Part shown: piece after piece, positions 26,514 through 34,556 of the stretch
Numbering within the stretch: the stretch's first letter is position 1
Layout: the number at the start of each line of letters is the position of its first letter
Translations under genes and position numbers: made by a program
The notes under the pieces: generated by a model
The model's input: the letters and a program-made list of their open reading frames with translations, nothing else
Told to the model about the DNA's origin: nothing
Database searches by the model: none
Assembly: GCF_014193515.1 (NCBI RefSeq)
Contig: NZ_BLXX01000011.1
Coordinates: forward strand, 1-64,000
DNA: 64,000 nt
Reading direction: 5' to 3'
Source of the DNA: Geomonas silvestris
GTDB lineage: Bacteria > Desulfobacterota > Desulfuromonadia > Geobacterales > Geobacteraceae

Positions 26514-26996
26514 ATGAGCGCAGCAGAAATCACAGTGGCAAGCACCCAGTACCTTACCTTTCGGCTCGGCGACGAGACCTTCGCCCTGGACGTGGCGGAG
26601 GTGCGGGAGATCCTCGACTTCACGACGGTGACCAAGGTGCCGAGGACGCCTCCCTTCATGCGCGGCGTGATCAACCTGCGCGGCAGCGTCGTTTCGGTCA
26701 TGGACCTGAGGCTCAAGTTCGGTATGAGCGCCACCGAGCAGACCGTGAACAGCTGCATCATCGTGGTCGAGCTGGAGTTGGAGGGTGACCAGGTGGTGAT
26801 CGGCGTGCTGGCCGACGCCGTGCAGGAGGTGATCGACCTCGAGCCCGAGCAGATCGAGCCGGCACCCAAAATCGGCACCAGGCTCAATATGGAGTTCCTC
26901 GTCGGAATGGGCAAGCACAACGGCAGCTTCATGATGATCCTCGACCTCGACAAGATCTTCCAGGGCGCGGACCTGAATATCGACAAGGCCGCGTAA
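26514..26996 (+). CDS. cheW: Chemotaxis coupling protein CheW (copy 2)
   Basis: 160 residues, nearly identical to the copy at 23127 in protein and in long DNA tracts; differences cluster at both ends. AAAGGAG precedes the ATG. It carries the same CheW motifs (RTPPFMRGVINLRGSVVSV). With the upstream receptor it forms the second of two receptor-CheW pairs. A word-repeat arm (AGGCAGGG) begins 1 nt after its stop. Confidence 0.95.
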   Translation: MSAAEITVASTQYLTFRLGDETFALDVAEVREILDFTTVTKVPRTPPFMRGVINLRGSVVSVMDLRLKFGMSATEQTVNSCIIVVELELEGDQVVIGVLADAVQEVIDLEPEQIEPAPKIGTRLNMEFLVGMGKHNGSFMMILDLDKIFQGADLNIDKAA

Positions 26997-26997
26997 A

Positions 26998-27124
26998 AGG
27001 CAGGGACGAGGGACTGGGGACGAGGGGAAAACCTCTTGTCTCCAGTCTCCTTTCCACCCTATGAGCCTCAAACCGTCCGCTCGGTATCCAGCTCCCAGCT
27101 CCCAGCCCCTAGCCCCTGCCTCTC
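26998..27124. repeat. Word-repeat element, GGGACGA/GGGGCTA heptad family
   Basis: AGGCAGGG (26998-27005) follows the cheW TAA by 1 nt and continues with GAGGGACTGGGGACGAGGGG. The right arm (27088-27124) has CCAGCTCCCAGCTCCCAGC, CCCTAGC and ends CCCTGCCT (27114-27121). Some 60 nt of unrelated sequence lie between. The lptF start is 45 bp beyond. Confidence 0.8.
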
Positions 27125-27165
27125 TCCTTTACTTCCCCCGCCATCTCATGTATCATGCTGGATTC

Positions 27166-28332
27166 ATGAGAAAGACCCTGAACACGTATATTTTCAAGGA
27201 GATACCGCCCCCCTTTCTGGTCGGGATGTGCACCTTTACCTTCGTGCTCCTGATGGGGAGGTTCCTGAAACTCGCCGAGATGGTGGTGGAGAAGGGTGTC
27301 CCCTTCGCCGACGTGCTCTGGATGGTCATCTACCTGCTCCCCTCCTTCTGGCTCTTCACCATCCCGATGGCGCTTTTGCTCGCCATCCTGCTCGCCTTCG
27401 GGCGGCTCTCCGGTGACAGCGAGATCACCGCCATGAAGAGCTGCGGCATCAGCCTCTACGGGATGCTGCCGCCCCCCATGATCTTCTCCCTGTTCGCCTG
27501 CGCCGCCTGCCTGTGGGTCACCGTCTATGCCGTCCCTTGGGGCAACAGCTCGTTCAAGAAGCTCCTCATCGAAGTGGCACAGGCCAGTGCCGGGGTCGTC
27601 ATCAAGGAAAAGGTCTTCAACGACGCCTTCCCGGGGATGGTGATCTACGCGGAGACCTTCACCCAGAAGGGTCAGACCATGAGCGGGATCGTGATCCACG
27701 ACGAGCGCGACCCCAAGGAGCCGGCCACCATCTTCGCCAAGTCCGGTGCGCTGTTGGCCGACCCGCAGGCCCACTCGATCGAGTTCCACCTGAACAACGG
27801 CAGCATCCACCGCTCCACCGAGACCGGGAGCTACCGGATGGTCGACTTCCAGGAGTACAACCTCAGGGTCTCCCTGGCCAAGCCGGGTGGCAACCAGAAC
27901 AAGAGCGAAGAGGAGATGACCCTCGAGGAGCTGATCCACCCGCCGGCGGGGCGCTACAAGCCCAAGGAACTCCTCTCGATGCAGCTCGAGTACCACAGCC
28001 GCCTCGCGCTCCCCTTTGCCTGCTTCGTCTTCACCCTGCTCGCCATGCCGCTGGGGATCCAGAACCGGCGCTCCGGCAAGGCCGCCGGCTTTTCGCTCAG
28101 CATCGGGGTGCTTTTGCTCTACTACGTGGCCCTCTCCGCCTTCAAGGCCCTGGGCGAGCGCCAGCTTTTGTCGCCGGTCGCCGCCTGCTGGGCTCCCAAC
28201 CTGCTCTTCCTGATCCTGGGGGCCTACCTCTTCCACAAGACCGCCAACGAGCAGCCGCTCCCCTTGACCGAGGGCTTCGCCCGACTCGGTGCCTTCATCA
28301 AGTCGCGCTTTGCCAGGAAGGGGGCGCGATGA
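27166..28332 (+). CDS. lptF: LPS export ABC transporter permease LptF
   Basis: 388 residues, YjgP/YjgQ family. LptF and LptG form the inner-membrane channel that, with LptB, extracts lipopolysaccharide. Three N-terminal membrane helices, a periplasmic beta-jellyroll (about 130-270) and three C-terminal helices fit the family. The ATG at 27166 (MRKTLNTYIF) matches the usual start; the ribosome site is weak. A longer frame from 27061 would run through the word-repeat arm and is rejected. Its stop overlaps the lptG ATG by 4 bp. Confidence 0.92.
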   Translation: MRKTLNTYIFKEIPPPFLVGMCTFTFVLLMGRFLKLAEMVVEKGVPFADVLWMVIYLLPSFWLFTIPMALLLAILLAFGRLSGDSEITAMKSCGISLYGMLPPPMIFSLFACAACLWVTVYAVPWGNSSFKKLLIEVAQASAGVVIKEKVFNDAFPGMVIYAETFTQKGQTMSGIVIHDERDPKEPATIFAKSGALLADPQAHSIEFHLNNGSIHRSTETGSYRMVDFQEYNLRVSLAKPGGNQNKSEEEMTLEELIHPPAGRYKPKELLSMQLEYHSRLALPFACFVFTLLAMPLGIQNRRSGKAAGFSLSIGVLLLYYVALSAFKALGERQLLSPVAACWAPNLLFLILGAYLFHKTANEQPLPLTEGFARLGAFIKSRFARKGAR

Positions 28333-29408
28333 GGATCCTGACCCGCTACGTGGCCCAGGCCTACCTGAAGATGCTCGGGCTCTGCCTGGGGGCCTTCATC
28401 GCCATCTACCTGGTGGTCGACTTCATGGAGAAGATCGCCCGCTTCACCCGCCATGGCGCCCACTGGTACCACATCGCCGCCTTCTTCATCGCGAAGACCC
28501 CGGAGGTCGTGAGCCAGGCAGCCCCCCTTGCCGTCTTGATGGCCACCCTGCTCACCCTGGGGACCCTCTCCATGAACAGCGAGCTCACCGCCATGCGCAG
28601 CTGCGGGGTGAGCCTGTGGCGCATCAGCGCGCCCATCCTGTGCATCGCCTTTCTGGTGAGCCTCACGAGCCTGTTCGTGGGCGAGCTGGTGCTCCCGAGA
28701 AGCTACGCCGAGCGGACCTACATCCAGGAGGTGCTGATCGAGAAGAAGAGCCCGAGCATGTACTTCCGGCAGCACAACATCTGGCACCGCGAGGAGGGGG
28801 CGATCCTCAGGGCGAGCCTCTTCGACCCCTCCAGCCAGTCCCTCAAGGGGGTAACGCTCTGGCAACTGAAGGACGGCAGCGAGCCGGTACAGCGTACCGA
28901 CGCCGACTCCGGCGTGCTCGGTGCCAGCGGCTGGACCCTGGTCAACGCCCAGGTGCGCGATTTCCAGGGGGGCGAGGTTACCCAGACCCGCCGCTTTCCG
29001 AGCCTCAAGGTGCCGCTCAAGCTCAAACCCGACGACCTCAAGGTGCTCGGCAAGTACTCGGACAGCATGACCATCATCGAACTCAGGCGCTACTGCGACA
29101 AGCTCAAGGCCGGCGGCTACGACCCGACCCGCTATCTGGCGCAGATGCACAGCCGCTTCTCGCTCCCCTTTGGATGCGCCATCATGTCCTTCCTCGGCAT
29201 CCCCTTTGCGCTCAGGGGCGGCCGCACCAGCGGCATCGCGGTCGGGATCGGGCTCTCCCTCGGGATCGGCTTTCTCTACGTGATCGTCAACTCGGTGATC
29301 ATCTCCTTCGGCCAGGTCGGGCTGCTCCCCCCGATGGTGGCGGCCTGGGCGACCAACTTCATCTTCCTCTTGGTCGGAGCCTGGCTCTCGCTCACCCTGG
29401 ATCGTTGA
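28329..29408 (+). CDS. lptG: LPS export ABC transporter permease LptG
   Basis: 359 residues, partner of LptF, same six-helix plus jellyroll layout (MRILTRYVAQAYLKM start; last helix FIFLLVGAWLSL). The ATG lies in the ATGA overlap with lptF, so translation is coupled. The long open frame that begins at 27513 is a shadow of lptF. The stop codon overlaps the -35 box of a promoter for the next gene. Confidence 0.92.
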   Translation: MRILTRYVAQAYLKMLGLCLGAFIAIYLVVDFMEKIARFTRHGAHWYHIAAFFIAKTPEVVSQAAPLAVLMATLLTLGTLSMNSELTAMRSCGVSLWRISAPILCIAFLVSLTSLFVGELVLPRSYAERTYIQEVLIEKKSPSMYFRQHNIWHREEGAILRASLFDPSSQSLKGVTLWQLKDGSEPVQRTDADSGVLGASGWTLVNAQVRDFQGGEVTQTRRFPSLKVPLKLKPDDLKVLGKYSDSMTIIELRRYCDKLKAGGYDPTRYLAQMHSRFSLPFGCAIMSFLGIPFALRGGRTSGIAVGIGLSLGIGFLYVIVNSVIISFGQVGLLPPMVAAWATNFIFLLVGAWLSLTLDR

Positions 29409-29434
29409 CAAGCCGAGGGCAAATGATCTAATTA
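29405..29434 (+). promoter_or_regulatory. Promoter for the IPT/TIG gene, overlapping lptG stop
   Basis: TTGACA (29405-29410), 18-nt spacer, TAATTA (29429-29434). The start codon is about 110 nt further on, leaving a leader with an 8-bp stem (29442-29449 with 29476-29483). Confidence 0.6.
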
Positions 29435-29545
29435 AGCCTGAAGGAGGACCCTGCCCACCCCTCGGGGCGGCGGCCGTCCTCCTCGCTCGTATCGGTGCAG
29501 TATCGGTAAGTTACCCTTACAGAACCGCCACAGGGAGGGCGCACC

Positions 29546-30466
29546 GTGAACCGTTTTCTGACCCACATCCTCATGATTTGCCTCTGCTGCACCGTAACGG
29601 CCACCTGCTTCGGCCAGAGCGTCCCCACCGCGGCGGGGTCCCGGAAAGGAGCAGCACCTTCCGAGGCGAAGCTCCCGCCGCTCACCGTCCTCAGCATCAT
29701 CCCGGCCCAAGGAGAGCCCGGCACCACGGTTACCCTCAGCGGCTCGGGGTTCACCCCCGGCACCGTCGCCTGGCTCGGCACCCAGGAGCTCCCCACCACG
29801 GTCCTCGGGCCGAAGGTGCTCAGTGTCCAGCTCCCCGAGCTCCCCGCCGGGGTCTACGCCCTGTACCTCAAGCGCGAGGACAGCGCCACGAGCCGTGCCT
29901 ACAACTTCAACCTGCAGCCGGTGAAGCCGGTCGCCTCCAGCCTGCTCCCCGACACCGTCACCGTCTGCGCTTCGGGGCGCGAGCGCGAAGTGGTGTTGAG
30001 CGGCGCCAATTTCCAGCCCAACAGCAAGGTCGTCCTGGACGGTGCCGCGGTCGGCACCCGGGTGGTCTCCGGCAACGCCCTCTCCTTCCTCGCTCCGCAG
30101 CTTGCCCCGGGCCTGCACCAGGTACAGGTACTGAACCCGCCCGAGGCGCTCTCCGGCACCCTGGCGCTCTTCCTCGATTCCCGACCCGAGATCCTGGGCG
30201 TTGCCGTGGGGAGCGATTTTGTGAGCTACTACGAGCTGGTGATCACCGGGAGGAACTTCCTGCAGAACTCGGTCCTGGTGGCCGACGGCGCCCGGATCGG
30301 GACCCGCGGCCCGGCTGTGGGGGATCGGGACAACCTCGTCTACCGGGGGTGCAGCCAGATCGTCTACCAGCGCCACCCCTACGACCCGACCCCCAAGGAC
30401 ATCAGGCTCCAGGTGGTCAACCAGAGCGGCGAAGAGAGTAACCTCTACACCATCAGCGCACCCTGA
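29546..30466 (+). CDS. Secreted IPT/TIG-domain protein
   Basis: 306 residues. The N-terminus is a signal peptide (hydrophobic core LMICLCCTVTATCF). Three Ig-like segments follow: the first (~48-125, with GEPGTTVTLSGSGFTPGT) is a clear IPT/TIG fold, and two more start near 130 and 215 with the same PxxxxxG layout. These domains usually bind proteins or sugars at the surface. The start is GTG at 29546 after GGGAGGG. It has its own promoter. The function is unknown. Confidence 0.8.
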   Translation: MNRFLTHILMICLCCTVTATCFGQSVPTAAGSRKGAAPSEAKLPPLTVLSIIPAQGEPGTTVTLSGSGFTPGTVAWLGTQELPTTVLGPKVLSVQLPELPAGVYALYLKREDSATSRAYNFNLQPVKPVASSLLPDTVTVCASGREREVVLSGANFQPNSKVVLDGAAVGTRVVSGNALSFLAPQLAPGLHQVQVLNPPEALSGTLALFLDSRPEILGVAVGSDFVSYYELVITGRNFLQNSVLVADGARIGTRGPAVGDRDNLVYRGCSQIVYQRHPYDPTPKDIRLQVVNQSGEESNLYTISAP

Positions 30467-30609
30467 AGGGCGGGTAAGTTCGAGTCGTTGGCTGGATGCG
30501 ACCGGGCAGAGGGAAGAAAAAGCCGGGTGTTCAGCAGGTCGGACCGGAAACAAGGCAGAGGTTGAGCGGGGAACGGCTCAGGGGAGAAAACGGGAAGCAC
30601 GGGGGGCTC

Positions 30610-31011
30610 GTGGCAGGGGTTTTACAGTCTATCCAGCTCTTGGTTGCCGATCTTGACACCACCGAGGCCTTCTACGGCGGGATCCTGGACCTGCCGGTGC
30701 AGCGCGCCCTCACCTCGTTCGGCGCACCGGAACACCTCCTGCTTTCCCTGGGAGAGACCAAGGTGATCTTCGTTGAGCAGGAAGAGGTCTCCCGGCGCCA
30801 CCCAGTCCTGGAGGCGCGCCTGCAGGCCTTTCCGCTCGGGGTTGGGATGACCCTGCACGTCGAGGTCCAGGGGATCGAGGATATCTACCAGGAACTCCTC
30901 GATGAGGAACTCGAGGTGCTCTACCCGCTGGAGCTGAAACCATACGGCACCCGGGAGCTCTGGTGCTTCGATCCGGACGGCTACCTGGTGGTTCTGGAAG
31001 AAAGCATCTAG
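30610..31011 (+). CDS. VOC-family (glyoxalase/bleomycin-resistance fold) protein
   Basis: 133 residues forming one vicinal-oxygen-chelate unit pair: LLVADLDTTEAFYGGILDLPV at the start and DPDGYLVVLEE at the end are classic. Such proteins bind a divalent metal and act on small molecules; the substrate cannot be read. The GTG at 30610 follows GGGGGGC; the frame is open from 30496, but the extra residues are not VOC-like. A bidirectional terminator follows. Confidence 0.82.
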   Translation: MAGVLQSIQLLVADLDTTEAFYGGILDLPVQRALTSFGAPEHLLLSLGETKVIFVEQEEVSRRHPVLEARLQAFPLGVGMTLHVEVQGIEDIYQELLDEELEVLYPLELKPYGTRELWCFDPDGYLVVLEESI

Positions 31012-31029
31012 CACAGGGAAAAGGCTGTA

Positions 31030-31092
31030 AAAAAACCGTTGTCCGTTACGTCGAGTTCTGGCAACTCTACCTAACGAGCCAACGGTTTTTTC
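31030..31092. terminator. Bidirectional terminator between VOC gene and ccdA
   Basis: AAAAAACCGTTG (31030-31041) pairs with CAACGGTTTTTT (31080-31091); an inner GAGTT/AACTC stem shortens the loop. A- and T-runs allow use from both sides. Confidence 0.8.
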
Positions 31093-31142
31093 CGTTTCGT
31101 GCCGACTCGGCCACTTCAACCACTTAACGGCTGTATTCCCTG

Positions 31143-31859
31143 CTACTCCCCGAAAATCCCGGTCAGGTACCTGCTCAACACGGTGAGGTAGTTGAAGTAG
31201 ATCAGGATACCCACGACCACCATCAGGATCCCCGTGAAGATCTCGAAGAGGCGGATGTGCCGCTTGAAGCGCCTGAAGAAGATCAGGAACTGGTGCATGG
31301 CGAGCGCGGCGAGGAAAAAGGGGATGGCGAGCCCCATCGAATAGGTAAGCAGCAGCCAGACCCCGCGCCCCTCGGTGGCGGCCACGGCGAGGATGGTGGC
31401 CAGGATGGGGCCGATGCAGGGGGTCCAGCCGGCGGCGAACACGACGCCGACGATGAAACTCCCCAGGTAACCCGCCGGCTTGCGGTGCAGGGTGAGCTTC
31501 TTCTCGCCCAAAAGCATGCCGATATCGAAGATTCCCGAGACGTGGATGCCGAAGATGACGATCAGGATGCCGCCGGCGCGCCTGATCCCGGTCTTGTGCT
31601 CCTGCAGGAAGTCGCCCAGAAAGCTCGCAGAGGCTCCCAGCAGGACGAAGACGCAGGTGAATCCGGCGATGAAGAGCAGCGAATGGATGATGGTCTGCCG
31701 GCGCACCTGGTGACTTGGGTGTTCGGCCTGCAGGTCGGCGAAGGAAAGCCCCGTGATGTAGGTGATATAGGAGGGGATGAGCGGCAGGACGCAGGGCGAC
31801 AGAAATGACAGAAGGCCTGCCACGAAGGCGCCCACCAGGGTTATGTTGGAGCTTTCCAT
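31143..31859 (-). CDS. ccdA: CcdA-type thiol:disulfide transporter
   Basis: 238 residues, six predicted membrane helices. It carries electrons across the membrane from thioredoxin to periplasmic thiol proteins for cytochrome c maturation. The redox cysteines are C23 (SPCVLPL) and C148 (GWTPCIGP). A TlpA/ResA-like lipoprotein lies immediately upstream and is its natural partner. An NtrC-type regulator heads the unit. The start is ATG at 31859. Confidence 0.92.
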   Translation of the reverse strand: MESSNITLVGAFVAGLLSFLSPCVLPLIPSYITYITGLSFADLQAEHPSHQVRRQTIIHSLLFIAGFTCVFVLLGASASFLGDFLQEHKTGIRRAGGILIVIFGIHVSGIFDIGMLLGEKKLTLHRKPAGYLGSFIVGVVFAAGWTPCIGPILATILAVAATEGRGVWLLLTYSMGLAIPFFLAALAMHQFLIFFRRFKRHIRLFEIFTGILMVVVGILIYFNYLTVLSRYLTGIFGE

Positions 31860-31898
31860 ACCTTTACCTCCGACCGGCTGCGGTGGAGACCGCAGGGT

Positions 31899-32408
31899 CT
31901 ATTTTTCCTTGCCCAGCTGTTCCAGCGCCGCCAGGACCTGCGGATCGCTCCAATCCATGGCGCCGACCACCTTCTTGACGATGATTCCCTTGGTGTTGAC
32001 TACAAAGGTCTCGGGAACCCCGGTCGTGGCATAGAGCCTGGAGATCTTCCCCTCGGTATCCAGCAGTGCGGGGAGCACCGCGCCGCTCTTCTTGAAGAAG
32101 TCGGCGACCGCGTTTTTCCCCCCCTCGTCCACCGAGATCGCCAGCAACTGGAAGGGCTTGCCCTGCATGGCCTGGGTCATGCGCACCAGCGAGGGGATCT
32201 CCTCGCGGCAGGGGGGGCACCAGGTGGCCCAGAAATTGACCAGCACGACCTTCCCTTTCAGGGAGGAGAGCTGGACCGGGTTGCCCGCCAAGTCCTTCAG
32301 GGTGAAATCCGGGGCGGGTTTACCCTCGGCGGCAACCTCCTGGCGCTTGGTGCACCCGAAGGTGAGGCTGAGCGCCAACAACATGAGTACCACGATGCGT
32401 CCCTTCAT
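31899..32408 (-). CDS. TlpA/ResA-family thioredoxin-like lipoprotein
   Basis: 169 residues. The lipobox LTFGC puts the lipidated cysteine at residue 19. The thioredoxin fold follows with active site WCPPC (C64 and C67) and the AhpC-TSA-like insert. It probably reduces apocytochrome c or other envelope disulfides using electrons from the adjacent CcdA. The ATG abuts the stop of the NtrC-type gene, so the three genes are co-transcribed. Confidence 0.92.
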   Translation of the reverse strand: MKGRIVVLMLLALSLTFGCTKRQEVAAEGKPAPDFTLKDLAGNPVQLSSLKGKVVLVNFWATWCPPCREEIPSLVRMTQAMQGKPFQLLAISVDEGGKNAVADFFKKSGAVLPALLDTEGKISRLYATTGVPETFVVNTKGIIVKKVVGAMDWSDPQVLAALEQLGKEK

Positions 32409-33770
32409 CTACTTCCTCCCCGGCTGCGTGATTTGGTATTTTTCCATCCGGTAAATCAGGGTGTGACGCGGGATGCGCAGAAAGCGCGCCGCGGCGGTCT
32501 GGTTCCAGTCGCACCGGTTCAGCGCCTCGAGCACCACCTCCCGCTCCAGTTGCTCCAGCGAGTACCCCCCCGGCGGCAGGCGCAGCACCCCGCCTTCGGG
32601 CTTTGCCGCGGTCGCCGAGAACTTCTCCGGGAGCTCCCCGGCAGCTATCTCGTCCCCCTCGCGCATGATAAGCAGGCGCTCTACGGTATTTTCCAGCTCG
32701 CGCACGTTGCCCGGCCAGGGGTACAGCTTGAGCAGTTCCAGGGCCTCCTTGCTGAAGGTCACCGAGCTGCCGCCGAACTTGCCGCAGAAATAGCGCACCA
32801 GAAGCGGTATGTCCTCCACGCGCTCGCGCAGGGGGGGGAGCCGCAGGGGTATCACCGAGAGCCGGTAGTACAGGTCGTCGCGGAAGCGCCCCTCGCCGAT
32901 CGCCTTCTCGAGGTCGGCATTGGTGGCGGCCACCACCCGGACATCGATCCGGTTCACGCTGGTGCTCCCCACCGGTTCGAGCACCCGCTCCTGAAGGACC
33001 CGCAAAAGCTTGGGCTGCAGCTCGAGCGGCAGGTCACCCACCTCGTCCAGAAAGATGGTCCCGCCGTCGGCCAGCTGGAACTTGCCTTCCTTGTCGCGGA
33101 TGGCACCGGTGAAAGCACCCTTTACGTGGCCGAAGAGCTCGCTTTCCAGGAGGTCACGCGGGATCGCCGCACAGTTCACCGCGATGAAGGGGGCGCTGCG
33201 GCGCGAGCTCCCGGAATGGATGGCACGCGCCACCAGTTCCTTGCCGGTCCCCGACTCGCCGGTGATCAGCACCGTCGCCTCGGTATCGGCCACCTTGCGC
33301 ACCACCGAGAACACCCCGTCCATGGCGCGCGAGGTCCCCACGATGCTCTTGAACTCGGCCCGGCCGGAAAGCTCCTCCTTCAGCAGGCGGTTTTCTTCGG
33401 AAAGCCCTTGAAGCTGCAGGGCCTTTTGCACGGTGAGTTTCAGCTCGTCGCGGTTGAAGGGTTTGGTGAGGTAGTCGAAGGCTCCGAGCTTCATCGCCTC
33501 CACGGCGGTATCGATGGCGCCGAAGGCGGTCAGCACGATGACCACGGTACCGGGAGAACGCTCCTTCACCGCGGAGAGGAGCTGAAATCCCGTCATCCCC
33601 GGCATCTTCAGGTCGGTGATCACCAGCGCCGGCGCGCGCTCCTCGAAAATCTTGAGGCCGCTCTCGCCGTCAGCCGCGGCAAAGACCTGGTACCCCTCCT
33701 GTTGCAGGTTGTACTCCAGCACGCGGCGCAGCGAGCTGTCATCGTCGATGATGAGAATTCTGGCGGTCAT
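32409..33770 (-). CDS. Sigma-54-dependent response regulator (NtrC family)
   Basis: 453 residues: receiver (~1-120, D53 in ITDLKMPG), AAA+ domain (~140-375) with Walker A GESGTGKE and the sigma-54-contacting GAFTGA, and a Fis-type helix-turn-helix at the end (NQTAAARFLRIPRHTLIYRM). It activates sigma-54 promoters when phosphorylated. No kinase gene lies next to it. Being first in a unit with tlpA and ccdA is unusual and hints that it could control envelope redox genes; that link is inference. Confidence 0.93.
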   Translation of the reverse strand: MTARILIIDDDSSLRRVLEYNLQQEGYQVFAAADGESGLKIFEERAPALVITDLKMPGMTGFQLLSAVKERSPGTVVIVLTAFGAIDTAVEAMKLGAFDYLTKPFNRDELKLTVQKALQLQGLSEENRLLKEELSGRAEFKSIVGTSRAMDGVFSVVRKVADTEATVLITGESGTGKELVARAIHSGSSRRSAPFIAVNCAAIPRDLLESELFGHVKGAFTGAIRDKEGKFQLADGGTIFLDEVGDLPLELQPKLLRVLQERVLEPVGSTSVNRIDVRVVAATNADLEKAIGEGRFRDDLYYRLSVIPLRLPPLRERVEDIPLLVRYFCGKFGGSSVTFSKEALELLKLYPWPGNVRELENTVERLLIMREGDEIAAGELPEKFSATAAKPEGGVLRLPPGGYSLEQLEREVVLEALNRCDWNQTAAARFLRIPRHTLIYRMEKYQITQPGRK

Positions 33771-34046
33771 GGGGGTCCGGTCTAATGGAGAAAGTCGTTC
33801 CGCTACAGATCCAGATCAATTTTTAACCGATTCCGGGGATCAGGGCAACCCCTTTTATAATGAATAAACCGCTCTAGGGATTACCAGAAGGGGCGCGCTG
33901 CGCGTTGAGACGGGGGAGCGGTTTGGGCGGGACAACCGCGGTGGGGACAAAAAAAGGACCCTGCTCGAGGAACGTCGGGGTGAGCAAGGCCAACCTGCCG
34001 TGCCGGCAGGGCTGGAGCGATGGTTGGGCCGCAGCTCCGGCCCGGA
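33771..34046. other. Intergenic region
   Basis: No gene seen. CCTGCCG/CGGCAGG (about 33991-34007) forms a small hairpin without a T-run, on the downstream side of the 86-aa gene. The AT-rich stretch near 33850 (TTCATTATAAAAGG on the minus strand) may be part of the promoter for the NtrC-type gene. Confidence 0.3.
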
Positions 34047-34307
34047 TCAGGTGCGTCTTACTCTGGCTCTCCGACAATAGCCGAGGTAGCTCTGGGTGAG
34101 TTCACGGGTACCGACGGCCAAGGGGAGCAGCCCTTCGTGTTTCTGCAGGGTTTCCGGCACCGAAGGGCCATCGGTGATGATGAAGTCGTTCTCGCCCAGG
34201 CAGGTCTTGGCGAAGTAACGTCCGGCGGAACTGCAAAAAACGTTGATCTGGAATACTTCCCCGTTCAGCTCCAACTCAGCCGAGTGCAGCAGCATCTCTT
34301 CGTCCAT
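34047..34307 (-). CDS. Hypothetical protein, 86 aa
   Basis: A small soluble protein that looks beta-rich in the first half (ELELNGEVFQINVFCSS). It has a basic C-terminus. GGAGGGG precedes the ATG at 34307; five further codons upstream are open but the ribosome site favours this start. No domain recognised. It stands alone between the NtrC-type operon and the polyprenyl synthase, all on the minus strand. Confidence 0.65.
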   Translation of the reverse strand: MDEEMLLHSAELELNGEVFQINVFCSSAGRYFAKTCLGENDFIITDGPSVPETLQKHEGLLPLAVGTRELTQSYLGYCRRARVRRT

Positions 34308-34523
34308 TTTCCCCTCCGGCAAACCTACATTAGAAAATTACCGTTTACACACCAGCAAAAAACACGCCAGAGCCAGCAGCAAACGCAGTCATTTTCGAGC
34401 CACCGTGGGGAAGTAGCCGACACGTCACCGGATAGTAAACGCAGGTCGTCGGAGAGAGGGCGATAATTTGAGGAAACTAATACCTAAGGCGCGGTTTTGG
34501 TGGGGAAATCGGGGCAGAGGTCG

Positions 34524-34556
34524 GTTAAATGACGAGGTGAGGGCTCGTCATTTAAC
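34524..34556 (-). repeat. Perfect 13-bp hairpin at the 3' end of the polyprenyl synthase gene
   Basis: GTTAAATGACGAG (34524-34536) pairs with CTCGTCATTTAAC (34544-34556) over a 7-nt loop. The stop codon lies inside the stem. There is no T-run, so it is more likely an mRNA-stabilising or repeat hairpin than an intrinsic terminator. Confidence 0.6.

Noticed and set aside
27061-27165. N-terminal extension of LptF
   Set aside because: It would translate the word-repeat arm (PAPSSQPLAPAS), which is not part of any LptF.
30496-30609. N-terminal extension of the VOC protein
   Set aside because: The extra residues are basic and unlike the family; GGGGGGC places the start at the GTG at 30610.
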